30,068 bases of DNA from Alphaproteobacteria bacterium UBA998. GTDB lineage: Bacteria > Pseudomonadota > Alphaproteobacteria > Rickettsiales > UBA998. The first letter of the stretch is position 1. Each line of letters starts with the position of its first letter. The notes under the pieces were generated by a model, which saw only the letters and a list, made by a program, of their open reading frames with translations, was not told where the DNA came from and did not search any database. Below, in pieces: positions 1-7,448 of the stretch. Made by a program: the position numbers and the translations under genes. The stretch is taken from contig DBAY01000025.1 of the NCBI GenBank assembly GCA_002291925.1, positions 50,559 to 80,626 on the forward strand. The letters are read 5' to 3'.

Positions 1-162
1 GGGGGGGGGGGGGGGGCGGGTCGGGCGGGGGGGGGGGGGGTGGTGGGGGGGGGGGGGGGGGGGGGGGGGGCGCGGCCGGGGGCGCGGGGGGTGGGTCCTT
101 CCCCCCCCCCCCCCCCCCGCCGAGGGCGGGGGGGGGGGGGGGGGGGGGGGGGGCGCCCCCCT
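1..162. other. Poly-G/C low-complexity contig end, probable artefact
   Basis: These bases are almost entirely long G runs with a short C run near 103-118 and a few interruptions. Nothing here resembles the rest of the window, which is about 60% GC but complex. An open frame runs through it only because GGN and CCN codons contain no stops. The run ends right beside a G/C-rich palindromic element inside acs. I infer a contig edge or polymerase-slippage artefact caused by that repeat, not real coding sequence. Confidence 0.8.
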
Positions 163-1566
163 GCCGAAACGTCAGCGATAGCCCCCCTCCCAGCCTCCCC
201 CCGTAAACAGGGGGAGGGGTTTCAGGTTATCGTCGTGAAGCGCACGGGCGGAGAGATCGCGTGGAAGGAAGACCGCGACCTTTGGTGGCATGAACTGGAG
301 CGCGCGGCGGAGGATGATTGCCCCGCCACACCGTTTGATGCGGAGCACCCGCTGTTTATCCTCTACACCTCCGGCTCCACTGGAAAGCCGAAAGGCCTGC
401 TGCATACCAGCGCGGGCTATTTGCTCTATGCGGCGGCGACGTTCAAATACGTCTTCGATTACCAGCCTGGCGATGTCTATTGGTGCACCGCCGATGTGGG
501 CTGGATCACCGGCCACAGCTACCTGCTCTACGGCCCGCTTGCGGTCGGGGCCACCACGCTGATGTTCGAGGGGGTGCCGACCTATCCCACGCCTGCGCGG
601 TGTTGGCAGATCATCGACCAGCACAAGGTGACGCAGTTCTACACCGCCCCCACGGCGCTGCGCATGCTGATCCACGAGGGAGAGCGCTGGCTGGAAGGCT
701 CCTCGCGCGCGTCGCTGCGCGTGCTCGGCTCGGTGGGCGAGCCGATCAACCCGGAGGTCTGGCTGTGGTACCATGAGAAGGTCGGCAGCGGGCGCTGCCG
801 GGTGGTGGATACATGGTGGCAGACGGAAACCGGCGGGCACCTCATCACGCCCCTGCCCTATGCCACCGAGCTGAAGCCTGGCTCGGCGACGAAACCGTTT
901 TTCGGCATCCGGCCCGTGCTGCTCGATACGGCCTCCGCACAACCGCTGGAGGGCGAGGCCGAGGGCGCGCTGTGCATCGCCGAGAGCTGGCCGGGACAGG
1001 CGCGCACCATCTGGGGCGACCATGCGCGCTTTGTGGAGACCTATTTCAAACCCTATTCCGGCTATTACTTCTCTGGCGACGCCGCCGCCCGCGACGCGGA
1101 GGGCGATTACTGGCTGAAGGGCCGCATGGATGATGTCATCAATGTCTCCGGCCACCGCATTGGCACGGCGGAAGTGGAATCCGCACTCGTGGCGCACCCG
1201 GCGGTGACGGAGGCGGCGGTCGTGGGTTACCCGCATGACATCAAGGGCGAGGACATCTACGCCTATGTCACGCTGAGCCCCGCCACCGACACCTCCAGCC
1301 CGGAAAAAGCAGAGGCTTTGCGGCAGGAACTGCGAACCTGGGTGCGCAAGGAAATCGGTGCCCTCGCGGTGCCAGGACGTATCCAGATCGCCCCCGGCCT
1401 GCCTAAGACGCGCTCGGGGAAGATCATGCGTCGCATCCTGCGCAAGATCGCCGCCGGGGACGTGAGGGGGCAGCAGGACATGGCCGTGCTCGGCGATATC
1501 TCCACCCTGCTCGACCCCGCTGTGGTGCCCGCCTTGCTCGAGGGGTACACGCGGCTGATTTCCTGA
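163..1566 (+). CDS. acs: Acetyl-CoA synthetase, 5'-truncated, with in-frame palindromic insert
   Basis: AMP-forming acetate-CoA ligase: activates acetate with ATP to acetyl-AMP and transfers the acetyl group to CoA, in the cytoplasm. Homology to the family starts at about base 223 (VIVVKRTGGEI). It continues through the nucleotide-binding loop YTSGSTGKPKG (364-396), the DTWWQTETGG acetate-pocket region, YFSGDAAARD, GRMDDVINVSGHR and the C-terminal PKTRSGKIMRR. That last motif holds the lysine (codon 1420-1422) known in the family as the catalytic, reversibly acetylated residue. About 220 N-terminal residues of a normal ~650-residue Acs are missing, because the window or contig starts in artefactual poly-G. 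Codons at about 181-222 (APLPASPRKQGEGF) have no counterpart in the family and match a palindromic element also found in putA. No stop or frameshift occurs from 163 to the TGA at 1564. The identity is very secure; the 5' end is not determinable here. Confidence 0.95.
   Translation, partial: AETSAIAPLPASPRKQGEGFQVIVVKRTGGEIAWKEDRDLWWHELERAAEDDCPATPFDAEHPLFILYTSGSTGKPKGLLHTSAGYLLYAAATFKYVFDYQPGDVYWCTADVGWITGHSYLLYGPLAVGATTLMFEGVPTYPTPARCWQIIDQHKVTQFYTAPTALRMLIHEGERWLEGSSRASLRVLGSVGEPINPEVWLWYHEKVGSGRCRVVDTWWQTETGGHLITPLPYATELKPGSATKPFFGIRPVLLDTASAQPLEGEAEGALCIAESWPGQARTIWGDHARFVETYFKPYSGYYFSGDAAARDAEGDYWLKGRMDDVINVSGHRIGTAEVESALVAHPAVTEAAVVGYPHDIKGEDIYAYVTLSPATDTSSPEKAEALRQELRTWVRKEIGALAVPGRIQIAPGLPKTRSGKIMRRILRKIAAGDVRGQQDMAVLGDISTLLDPAVVPALLEGYTRLIS
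181..223. repeat. In-gene palindromic element, subtype 2 (acs copy, partial)
   Basis: C-rich arm CCCCCCTCCC and G-rich arm GGGGGAGGGG flank a CCTCCCCCCGTAAACA core. It is nearly identical to bases 11331-11366 inside putA, differing by a few bases around the core. It is read in frame as part of acs. The rest of a full ~100-bp element would lie upstream, where the sequence degenerates into poly-G. Confidence 0.75.
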
Positions 1567-1670
1567 GCCTGCGCTGATGTAGGCCGCCGTTCCCCCCACC
1601 GCTCCTTTAGTCCATCCGCGCTAGTGTGGGGTAAACGCAGGCATCCCCTGCATCACACAGGAGACAACCG

Positions 1671-2285
1671 ATGAACACCCGCACCCTTGCGATTCTTGCC
1701 GGTGCCGTGCTGCTCAGCACGAGCGCCCTTGCCAGCGGCCCGGCCACCGATCCCCTCAATGGCGGCTTCGACCGCGCCAGCGCCAATACCGACCCCGGCG
1801 CGGATGCCAATATCGGCGCGTCCGGTGCCACCACCAGCACCAATGCGCAGCGCAACGGCATTCAGGCCGGCGAGTCGAGCAGCGGCCTCGGTTCCGGGGC
1901 GCAGATGCGCGAAGGTGCCAGCGTCACCGGCACCAGCGGTACCAACAGCGCATCCAGCGGCCGCGTGGTCACCGATGACAATGCCGACGTGACCGCCACC
2001 AAGGAGACCGAGCTGAACTCGGCGCAAATGGCGACCGTGGACAGTCTTCCTGATTCCGGTCGCGTCAGCTTGCGCGGCATCGTGCAGGATATGGACGATA
2101 ATGATGAGTTCACCCTCACCGACAGCACAGGCTCCATCGAGGTGGAACTTTCCTCCGCCGCCAACGAGCTGAAGGAAGGCCAGACAGTTACCGTGGTGGG
2201 CGATGTCGCCCGCGAGTGGGGCAAACGCGAACTGGATAATGCCATGGTGGTCAACTCCGCCGAGGCGCCCAGCCAGAAACGCTAG
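1671..2285 (+). CDS. Exported BOF (bacterial OB-fold) domain protein, YgiW/YdeI-like
   Basis: A 204-residue protein. It has a clear Sec signal peptide (MNTRTLAILAGAVLLSTSALAS, cleavage near residue 21). A ~95-residue linker rich in Ser, Gly, Thr, Asn and Ala follows, then a C-terminal BOF domain at about 120-195 (VSLRGIVQDM, FTLTDSTGSIEVEL, VTVVGDV, WGKRELD). BOF proteins such as YgiW/YdeI are small periplasmic stress-associated proteins with an OB fold; the ligand is generally unknown. The start is supported by AGGAG at 1659-1663. The linker is much longer than in the ~130-residue family members and looks disordered. A strong intrinsic terminator follows at 2304-2342, so the gene is probably monocistronic. 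Domain assignment is by motif pattern; the function here is an inference. Confidence 0.75.
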   Translation: MNTRTLAILAGAVLLSTSALASGPATDPLNGGFDRASANTDPGADANIGASGATTSTNAQRNGIQAGESSSGLGSGAQMREGASVTGTSGTNSASSGRVVTDDNADVTATKETELNSAQMATVDSLPDSGRVSLRGIVQDMDDNDEFTLTDSTGSIEVELSSAANELKEGQTVTVVGDVAREWGKRELDNAMVVNSAEAPSQKR

Positions 2286-2303
2286 ATCTTTCTTACTGTT
2301 AGG

Positions 2304-2342
2304 AAAAAGGATTGGAAGCTTGATGGTTTCCAATCCTTTTTT
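2304..2342 (+). terminator. Intrinsic terminator after BOF protein gene
   Basis: A 14-bp perfect stem (AAAAAGGATTGGAA, 2304-2317, with its complement at 2328-2341) encloses a 10-nt loop and ends in a T run. It lies 19 bases after the stop of the BOF gene. The flanking A and T runs could also let it work in the opposite direction. Confidence 0.88.
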
Positions 2343-2599
2343 GCGTTATGTCATGCAGGAAGGAAGGCCGGTATCAATTTTTTGCGGCATCAGTCCTTAA
2401 GTTCATCATTCTTTACCCATCGTTTTTATAGATTAAATAAAAGGGTCGTATCATTCTTTCATATGATGAGCATTAACAAGCGATTTTTTCTGCTAGACTT
2501 ATGGCCTCTTGATGTAAAAGGGAGATAAACAGGACATGGCCTGATGACGCCTGTTTACGCGTCCCGCCCGGCGAAAAACTATGATAAATACAGGCCTTT
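2343..2599. promoter_or_regulatory. AT-rich upstream region of the ethylene-sensor operon, with an 8-bp inverted repeat
   Basis: No gene is seen. Bases 2400-2520 are clearly more AT-rich than the surroundings, as expected for a promoter. A possible but weak promoter is TTAACA (2473-2478) and TAGACT (2494-2499), with a short 15-bp spacer. Downstream, TAAACAGG (2526-2533) and CCTGTTTA (2550-2557) form a perfect 8-bp inverted repeat around a 16-nt loop. It lies 43 bases before the first ATG of the ethylene-binding protein, so it could be a leader hairpin or an operator. A smaller ATCAT/ATGAT repeat lies near 2450-2468. Confidence 0.35.
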
Positions 2600-3031
2600 A
2601 TGTTCTTTGATTCCCTTCTCCGTTCGGATTTCATGCCCCACGGCTATTGTTTCCTGTGGCGTCCCGACGTGCTGTGGATGCATGTGATATCCGACGCCAT
2701 TATCGTCGCGGCATATTACTCTATTCCCGTGACCCTTCTCTATCTGCTGCGCAATAAGGAAATCACGCATTACCGCTGGGTGTTGGCTATGTTCTCGGCG
2801 TTTATCTTCCTATGCGGAACCACGCATTTGCTGGGAGCGGTCAGCATCTGGAAGCCGATGTATTATCTTGAAGGGTTGGTGAAGCTGGCCACCGCCGGTG
2901 CCTCGATGGCCACCGCGGTGATGCTGTTCCCGTTCGTACCGCGTTTTCTGGATGCGCTGGCGCGCACTGTCCCGCCGACAAAAGATGCAGCGCTGGAAGA
3001 GGAAACCGAGGAACCTGTATTGCTTACCTGA
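2600..3031 (+). CDS. Stand-alone ethylene-binding domain membrane protein (ETR1-type sensor, no kinase)
   Basis: A 143-residue protein consisting essentially of the three-helix transmembrane ethylene-binding domain of plant ETR1 and cyanobacterial Etr1 receptors. Helix 1 carries ISDAIIVAAYYSIP, helix 2 carries RWVLAMFSAFIFLCGTTHL, and helix 3 carries GLVKLATAGASMATAVML. The six residues known to matter in ETR1 align with a constant offset of seven: D32, Y39, I42, P43, C72 and H76. C72 and H76 would bind Cu(I), the ethylene cofactor. After helix 3 there are only ~25 polar residues and then a stop: no GAF, histidine-kinase or receiver domain. The hybrid kinase gene starts 12 bases after the stop, with its Shine-Dalgarno overlapping the stop, so both are almost certainly co-translated. 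No strong ribosome site precedes ATG 2600; ATG 2633 (MPHGYCFLW) is an alternative start that keeps the domain whole. Family assignment is strong; actual ethylene binding is an inference. Confidence 0.88.
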   Translation: MFFDSLLRSDFMPHGYCFLWRPDVLWMHVISDAIIVAAYYSIPVTLLYLLRNKEITHYRWVLAMFSAFIFLCGTTHLLGAVSIWKPMYYLEGLVKLATAGASMATAVMLFPFVPRFLDALARTVPPTKDAALEEETEEPVLLT

Positions 3032-3043
3032 GGATAAGGGCTA

Positions 3044-5218
3044 ATGCCGACAACGCCGGTAATACTGATTTTGGAAAAAGACAAACGTGCGTGGGTAACC
3101 CGCTATCTTAGCCTGACCATGACCGTGCTGATTGGCACGTTTCTCTCCATTGGAGCCTTCATCTACCTAATGCATCAGGGGCTGGAACGGCAGGAAGATA
3201 CGTTCAGCATCGGCGCAAGACTGGATCAGGAAATCATCGAGCGCGCGCTGCAGAAAAATTTGCGGCTGGTATATGTTCTTTCGGAAACATTACGCTACGG
3301 CCAATATAAAGCGGACAATCTTAGCCGGTTCATTTTTGAGGAAAGCGATTTGAACTGGCTTGCCATCCTGCACCTGCAAGGGGCGGATATGGTATCCGAG
3401 TATGATTATGCGCGTGAGGACCATCAGACAAGCGATCAGGAAGCGGTCAGCGCGGCGTGGCTGCAAAAACATGTCAATTCCCAAGCGGTGGCACAGGACG
3501 GATTGCTGCTGCGTTCACTCTCGCCCGGCAAGCTGATGGCGGCGGCCTATTCGGGGCCGGAATCCAACCGTTATGTAGTAGGAGTGCTGGATATTCACAG
3601 CCTTCTGAATCAGCTCAATGAAAAAACAGGCTTGCTGAAGGACAATATTGTTTACGTGTCCGCACTAAGCACGTCTGGCAAGCCGGCGCTGATTGGCATC
3701 TATCGGGAGACGGCACCCAACACGCTGGCCTTTGGCTATACGGCTTCGGAGAACCTTGAGCGTGCCACCCGCATGGCTGTGTTCCGGCATGAGGGCTTCT
3801 TTTCGCTATACGGGCATGAATTCGCCCTTACCATCCTTCCGACACCGGAATTCGTTTCGCGCACTAACACCATCTATCCATGGCTGGTGCTGGGGCTTGG
3901 TATGCTCCTTACCGTGCTTACCGGCATGCTGCTATTCAGCCTGATCGGCAAGAACCTTGCTATCCAGCATCAAGTTGAACAGCGCACCCGCGAGTTGAAT
4001 GAGCACACCATCGCGCTGCGCAAGGCCCGCCTGCAGGCAGAAAAGGCAAACTCCGCCAAGACGGATTTCCTCGCCAACATGAGCCATGAGATCCGAACGC
4101 CGCTCAATGCAATCAACGGGCTGGTGCATTTGCTCGGCCGCTCCGAGCCGCTGACCACACAGCAGAAAACATTCGTCACCCATCTGCAATCGAGCGCCCA
4201 AGCCCTCTTTGACCTCATCAACGACATCCTCGATATCTCGAAGATTGAAAGCGAAAGCTTTACCCTGGAGAGTGCGCCCTTCCGCCTGTGCGATCTGGTA
4301 GATGAGGTGGAGCAGATCGTAGGCGTCAAGGCGCGCGAGAAGAAACTGGCACTTTTGATAGATGTGGCCCCGCTTACCGGGCTTACCTATCTCGGCGACA
4401 AGGCGCGGCTGCGGCAGGTGCTGATCAATCTGATGACCAATGCCGTCAAATTCACCGCGCTTGGCTCAGTGACGCTGCGGGGCGAACTAATGCCGGAAAA
4501 GAGCCGTCTTGCCTTTGAGGTGATCGACACGGGCATCGGCATTCCTGCGGATAAGCAGGCAGAAATCTTTAACAAGTTCTCGCAGGCTGACCAGTCCATC
4601 ACCAAGCGCTTCGGCGGCACAGGCCTGGGCCTGCATATCTGCCGCGAGCTGGTAAGCCGGATGGGCGGGCGCATCATCCTGCGCAGCGAGGAGGGATTGG
4701 GATCCTCTTTCCGCGTCGAGCTGCCGATGCGGCTGGCCGAAGTGCCGGAGCCCCCCCGCACAGCCTCCCCAAACACCGAACCCCTGCGCGGCCGCCGCGT
4801 GCTGCTGGTGGAAGACCAGGAAAGCAATATCATGGTGGCCAGCCTGCTGTTGAAAGAGGCCGGTGCCTCCTGTGATGTAGCGCGCAGCGGGGAGGAAGCG
4901 TTATGTCTGGCTTCGGCAACCCCTTATGACATCATCCTGATGGACGTGCAGATGCCAGACATGGATGGCATCGAGACAACGCGCCGCCTACGCCTGCATG
5001 AGCGCACCCAAGGTGAAGAGGCTGCCTGCATCATCGGTCTCTCTGCCCATGCCATTACCGAATACCGCGAACGCTCGCTGGCTGCCGGCATGGATGGCTT
5101 CCTCACCAAGCCGTTCGAGCCTGCGGCCCTGTACGCCTTACTGTTTGAATGCCAACATACACAGTCCAGCCGCCCGCCACGTTTGCGTATCGTTTCCAAC
5201 CGCCAGGGTTCCAGATAG
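3044..5218 (+). CDS. Membrane hybrid histidine kinase (TM-periplasmic-TM-HisKA-HATPase-REC)
   Basis: A 724-residue hybrid sensor kinase. Membrane helices lie at about residues 20-43 and 278-302. They enclose a ~230-residue putatively periplasmic sensor region with no family I can name (CHASE-like in layout). A short coiled linker follows (EQRTRELNEHTIALRKARLQ). HisKA has phospho-acceptor H348 in NMSHEIRTP. The HATPase has N box NLMTNAVKF, G1 DTGIGIP and G2 FGGTGLGL. The C-terminal receiver has acidic VEDQ and phospho-acceptor D634 in LMDVQMPDMDG, plus the conserved LTKPF lysine. The start is supported by GAGGA at 3030-3034 and AAGGG at 3036-3040, which overlap or directly follow the stop of the ethylene-binding gene. 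The tight spacing suggests that this is the output kinase for that sensor, forming a split receptor. No transcription-factor response regulator is adjacent, so a phosphotransfer partner must be elsewhere. Confidence 0.92.
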   Translation: MPTTPVILILEKDKRAWVTRYLSLTMTVLIGTFLSIGAFIYLMHQGLERQEDTFSIGARLDQEIIERALQKNLRLVYVLSETLRYGQYKADNLSRFIFEESDLNWLAILHLQGADMVSEYDYAREDHQTSDQEAVSAAWLQKHVNSQAVAQDGLLLRSLSPGKLMAAAYSGPESNRYVVGVLDIHSLLNQLNEKTGLLKDNIVYVSALSTSGKPALIGIYRETAPNTLAFGYTASENLERATRMAVFRHEGFFSLYGHEFALTILPTPEFVSRTNTIYPWLVLGLGMLLTVLTGMLLFSLIGKNLAIQHQVEQRTRELNEHTIALRKARLQAEKANSAKTDFLANMSHEIRTPLNAINGLVHLLGRSEPLTTQQKTFVTHLQSSAQALFDLINDILDISKIESESFTLESAPFRLCDLVDEVEQIVGVKAREKKLALLIDVAPLTGLTYLGDKARLRQVLINLMTNAVKFTALGSVTLRGELMPEKSRLAFEVIDTGIGIPADKQAEIFNKFSQADQSITKRFGGTGLGLHICRELVSRMGGRIILRSEEGLGSSFRVELPMRLAEVPEPPRTASPNTEPLRGRRVLLVEDQESNIMVASLLLKEAGASCDVARSGEEALCLASATPYDIILMDVQMPDMDGIETTRRLRLHERTQGEEAACIIGLSAHAITEYRERSLAAGMDGFLTKPFEPAALYALLFECQHTQSSRPPRLRIVSNRQGSR

Positions 5219-5265
5219 GCTTTGACAAAAGAAACCTGCCTTCCGATAACAGGAGGCATATATCA

Positions 5266-5991
5266 ATGCCTGTGAATGGAAGCCTTATGGACCTGAGCGC
5301 CTTCATGCCCGAACTGGTCGCCCTTGGACAGGTACTGTTCATTGACATTGTGCTCGCGGGCGACAATGCCATTGTGGTTGGCGTGGCGGCAGCCGGGCTT
5401 GATCCCACGCAGCGCAAGAAAGCCATCATCTGGGGCATCGCGGCGGCAACGGTGCTGCGCATCCTCTTCGCCAGCATCACGACGCACCTGCTTGGCATCG
5501 TCGGCCTTGTACTGGCCGGCGGTGTGCTCTTGCTGTGGGTATGCTGGAAGATGTATCGCGAGCTTCGCACAGGCCATGCGAAAGACGAAGAGGCGGGCAT
5601 CGCCGCGCTCGATGAGGCCATTCCCGACAAGCAAAGCACACCGAAGAAAACGTTGCGCCAAGCCATTACACAAATTCTGGTCGCTGACGTGTCGATGAGC
5701 CTGGACAATGTGCTGGCCGTGGCCGGTGCGGCACGCGAGCATCCCTACATTCTTATTTTCGGCCTTGCCATCTCTGTGGTACTGATGGGGGCAGCAGCCA
5801 CCTTCATCGCCCGCCTGCTCGGTAGGCATCGCTGGATCGCGTGGCTGGGGCTGGCGGTGATTCTCTATGTCGCCCTTGCCATGATCTGGGAAGGCTGGCA
5901 CCAAGTAGAACCCTATGTCAGCCCTATGATGCACGGCGAAAGCGCACAGCCTGCCTTTCCCTCCACTCCATCCGGCGCGGCAACCCCGTGA
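5266..5991 (+). CDS. TerC family integral membrane protein (YjbE/TerC-type)
   Basis: A 241-residue polytopic membrane protein of the TerC superfamily. The two hallmark acidic helices are present: FIDIVLAGDNAIVV near residue 24 and VADVSMSLDNVLAVAG near the middle. A cytoplasmic charged loop separates the two halves (GHAKDEEAG to PKKTLRQ). TerC relatives are linked to metal-ion export (Mn and others) and tellurite resistance; the substrate here is not evident. An open frame extends upstream to 5149, but that extension overlaps the kinase gene. AGGAGG at 5251-5256, nine bases before ATG 5266, decides the start. A second in-frame ATG lies at 5287 (MDLSAFMPEL). The gene follows the kinase by 47 bases and overlaps the next gene by 4, so it probably belongs to the same operon. 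Confidence 0.9.
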   Translation: MPVNGSLMDLSAFMPELVALGQVLFIDIVLAGDNAIVVGVAAAGLDPTQRKKAIIWGIAAATVLRILFASITTHLLGIVGLVLAGGVLLLWVCWKMYRELRTGHAKDEEAGIAALDEAIPDKQSTPKKTLRQAITQILVADVSMSLDNVLAVAGAAREHPYILIFGLAISVVLMGAAATFIARLLGRHRWIAWLGLAVILYVALAMIWEGWHQVEPYVSPMMHGESAQPAFPSTPSGAATP

Positions 5992-6329
5992 CAGCCTCGC
6001 CATGGCTGGTCATCGGGCTGCTGCTGACCTCCAACCTTTTCATGACCTTTGCCTGGTATGGTCACCTGAAGTTCACTGACAAGCCGCTCTGGCTGGTGGT
6101 GCTGGTCAGTTGGGGTATTGCACTGTTCGAGTATTGCCTGCAAGTGCCTGCTAACCGATGGGGCTATGCGCATTTCAGCGCGGCACAGCTGAAAACGATG
6201 CAGGAGGTGATTACCCTCAGTGTTTTCGTGCTCTTTTCCTGGTTTTACCTCGACGAAGCCCTGCGCTGGAATCATGCCATCGGCTTCGGCCTGATTGCTG
6301 CCGGAGCGTGGTTTATTTTCAAGAAGTAG
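5988..6329 (+). CDS. DMT-superfamily DUF486 small membrane protein
   Basis: A 113-residue protein with four predicted membrane helices, matching the DUF486/DMT-like family. Typical segments are NLFMTFAWYGHLKF, LFEYCLQVPANRWGY, FSAAQLKTMQEVI and a C-terminal GFGLIAAGAWFIFKK. The function of the family is unknown; transport is assumed from the fold. The start is a GTG at 5988-5990 whose bases overlap the TGA of the TerC gene (GTGA), a classic translational-coupling arrangement. An in-frame upstream ATG at 5841 would put 49 non-homologous residues on the front and is rejected. It closes the ethylene-sensor/kinase/TerC cluster; a palindromic repeat begins right after its stop. Confidence 0.85.
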   Translation: MTASPWLVIGLLLTSNLFMTFAWYGHLKFTDKPLWLVVLVSWGIALFEYCLQVPANRWGYAHFSAAQLKTMQEVITLSVFVLFSWFYLDEALRWNHAIGFGLIAAGAWFIFKK

Positions 6330-6337
6330 ATAGCCCG

Positions 6338-6441
6338 TCATGGTGAGGCCCGCAGTTCCGTGGCAATTCACGCCCAATCACCAAACCTCACCCTGAGCTT
6401 GTCGAAGGTGTCGTTGCCATGGTTCGACAGACTCACCATGA
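6338..6441. repeat. Intergenic palindromic repeat, family A copy 1
   Basis: The outer arms TCATGGTGAG (6338-6347) and CTCACCATGA (6432-6441) are exact inverse complements. The inner part contains CCTGAGCTTGTCGAAGG, with GGTTCGACAG in inverted orientation. Two related copies occur at 17874-17948 and 19691-19766. It fills much of the 227-bp gap between the DUF486 gene and aguB, where no gene is seen. Confidence 0.8.
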
Positions 6442-6556
6442 AGTAGATTGGTTTTGATTTACTTCGCTGGTGCTCGCAAGGACGCCCCGGCCAAACCTTG
6501 CTATTTCAAGGGCTACATGCTAGTTTCCCGCCTCTTTTGACCTATATGGAACTACC

Positions 6557-7444
6557 ATGTACCAGACGCCCTTCACCCTCGGCCTCATCCAGATGAAAAT
6601 GGTCACCGGCGACCCGGAGGCCAACCTTCGCCACGCCTGCAAATTGCTGGAGGACGCGGGCAAACAGGGCGTGCAGATTGCGTGCCTGCCGGAGCTATTC
6701 CGCAGCGAGTATTTCTGCCAGACGCACGACCCGGACATCTTCAACCTTGCCGAGACCATCCCCGGCCCTTCGACGGAAGCCCTCGCGCCCATTGCCAAGA
6801 AATACGACATGGTCATCGTCGCCTCGCTGTTCGAGAAGCGCGCGCCGGGCCTCTATCACAACACCGCCGTCGTCATCGATGCGGATGGGACCATCGCGGA
6901 CATCTACCGCAAGATGCACATTCCGCACGATCCGCTCTTCTACGAGAAATACTACTTCACCCCCGGCGATACCGGCTTCAAGGCCATCCAGACGAAGCAT
7001 GCGAACATCGGCGTGCTGGTGTGCTGGGATCAGTGGTATCCCGAAGGCGCTCGCCTCACCGCGCTGCAAGGCGCGCAGGTGCTGTTCTACCCCACCGCCA
7101 TCGGCTGGCACCCGTATGAGAAGGCCGAGTTCGGCGAATCACAGCTCGATGCTTGGCAGACCGCGCAGCGCGCCCACGCCATCGCCAACGGGCTCTACGT
7201 CGCCGCCGTCAACCGCGTCGGCTTCGAGAAGGCGCCGGGCACGGACGGTCTGGAATTCTGGGGCAACTCCTTCGTCGCCGATCCGTTCGGGCGCTGGCTG
7301 GCCAAGGGCGACGACCATTCCGAGACGCTGCTCAAAGTCACCTGCGACCCCGGAGTGAGCGAGCAGACCCGCCGCTGGTGGCCCTTCCTGCGCGACCGCC
7401 GCATCGATGCGTATGAGGGAATGACGAAGCGGTTTGGGAGCTGA
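6557..7444 (+). CDS. aguB: N-carbamoylputrescine amidase
   Basis: Hydrolyses N-carbamoylputrescine to putrescine, CO2 and ammonia, the second step of the agmatine route to putrescine; cytoplasmic. It is a 295-residue nitrilase-superfamily protein with the complete Glu-Lys-Cys triad: E46 in CLPELFRSEYF, K119 in YRKMHIP and C156 in LVCWDQWYPEGAR. The length and the AguB signatures (HDPLFYEKYYFTPGD, YPTAIGWHP, NRVGFE, WGNSFVADPFG) match the family closely. ATG 6557 gives a normal N-terminus, though no strong ribosome site precedes it. The next gene, aguA, supplies its substrate and lies 130 bases downstream on the same strand. The interval contains a long inverted repeat, so coupling through one mRNA is likely but interrupted by structure. 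Confidence 0.95.
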   Translation: MYQTPFTLGLIQMKMVTGDPEANLRHACKLLEDAGKQGVQIACLPELFRSEYFCQTHDPDIFNLAETIPGPSTEALAPIAKKYDMVIVASLFEKRAPGLYHNTAVVIDADGTIADIYRKMHIPHDPLFYEKYYFTPGDTGFKAIQTKHANIGVLVCWDQWYPEGARLTALQGAQVLFYPTAIGWHPYEKAEFGESQLDAWQTAQRAHAIANGLYVAAVNRVGFEKAPGTDGLEFWGNSFVADPFGRWLAKGDDHSETLLKVTCDPGVSEQTRRWWPFLRDRRIDAYEGMTKRFGS

Positions 7445-7448
7445 TGAT

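Noticed and set aside
40..162. N-terminal coding sequence of acs in the poly-G tract
   Set aside because: It translates to Gly/Pro/Arg homopolymer with no relation to Acs; it is open only because the tract has no stop codons.
172..1599. 475-codon minus-strand frame opposite acs
   Set aside because: Antisense shadow of a GC-rich gene; Arg/Gly/His-rich with no family features, while the plus strand is unmistakably Acs.
5149..5265. N-terminal extension of the TerC protein by 39 residues
   Set aside because: It overlaps the end of the kinase gene, lacks homology, and an ideal AGGAGG site precedes the internal ATG at 5266.
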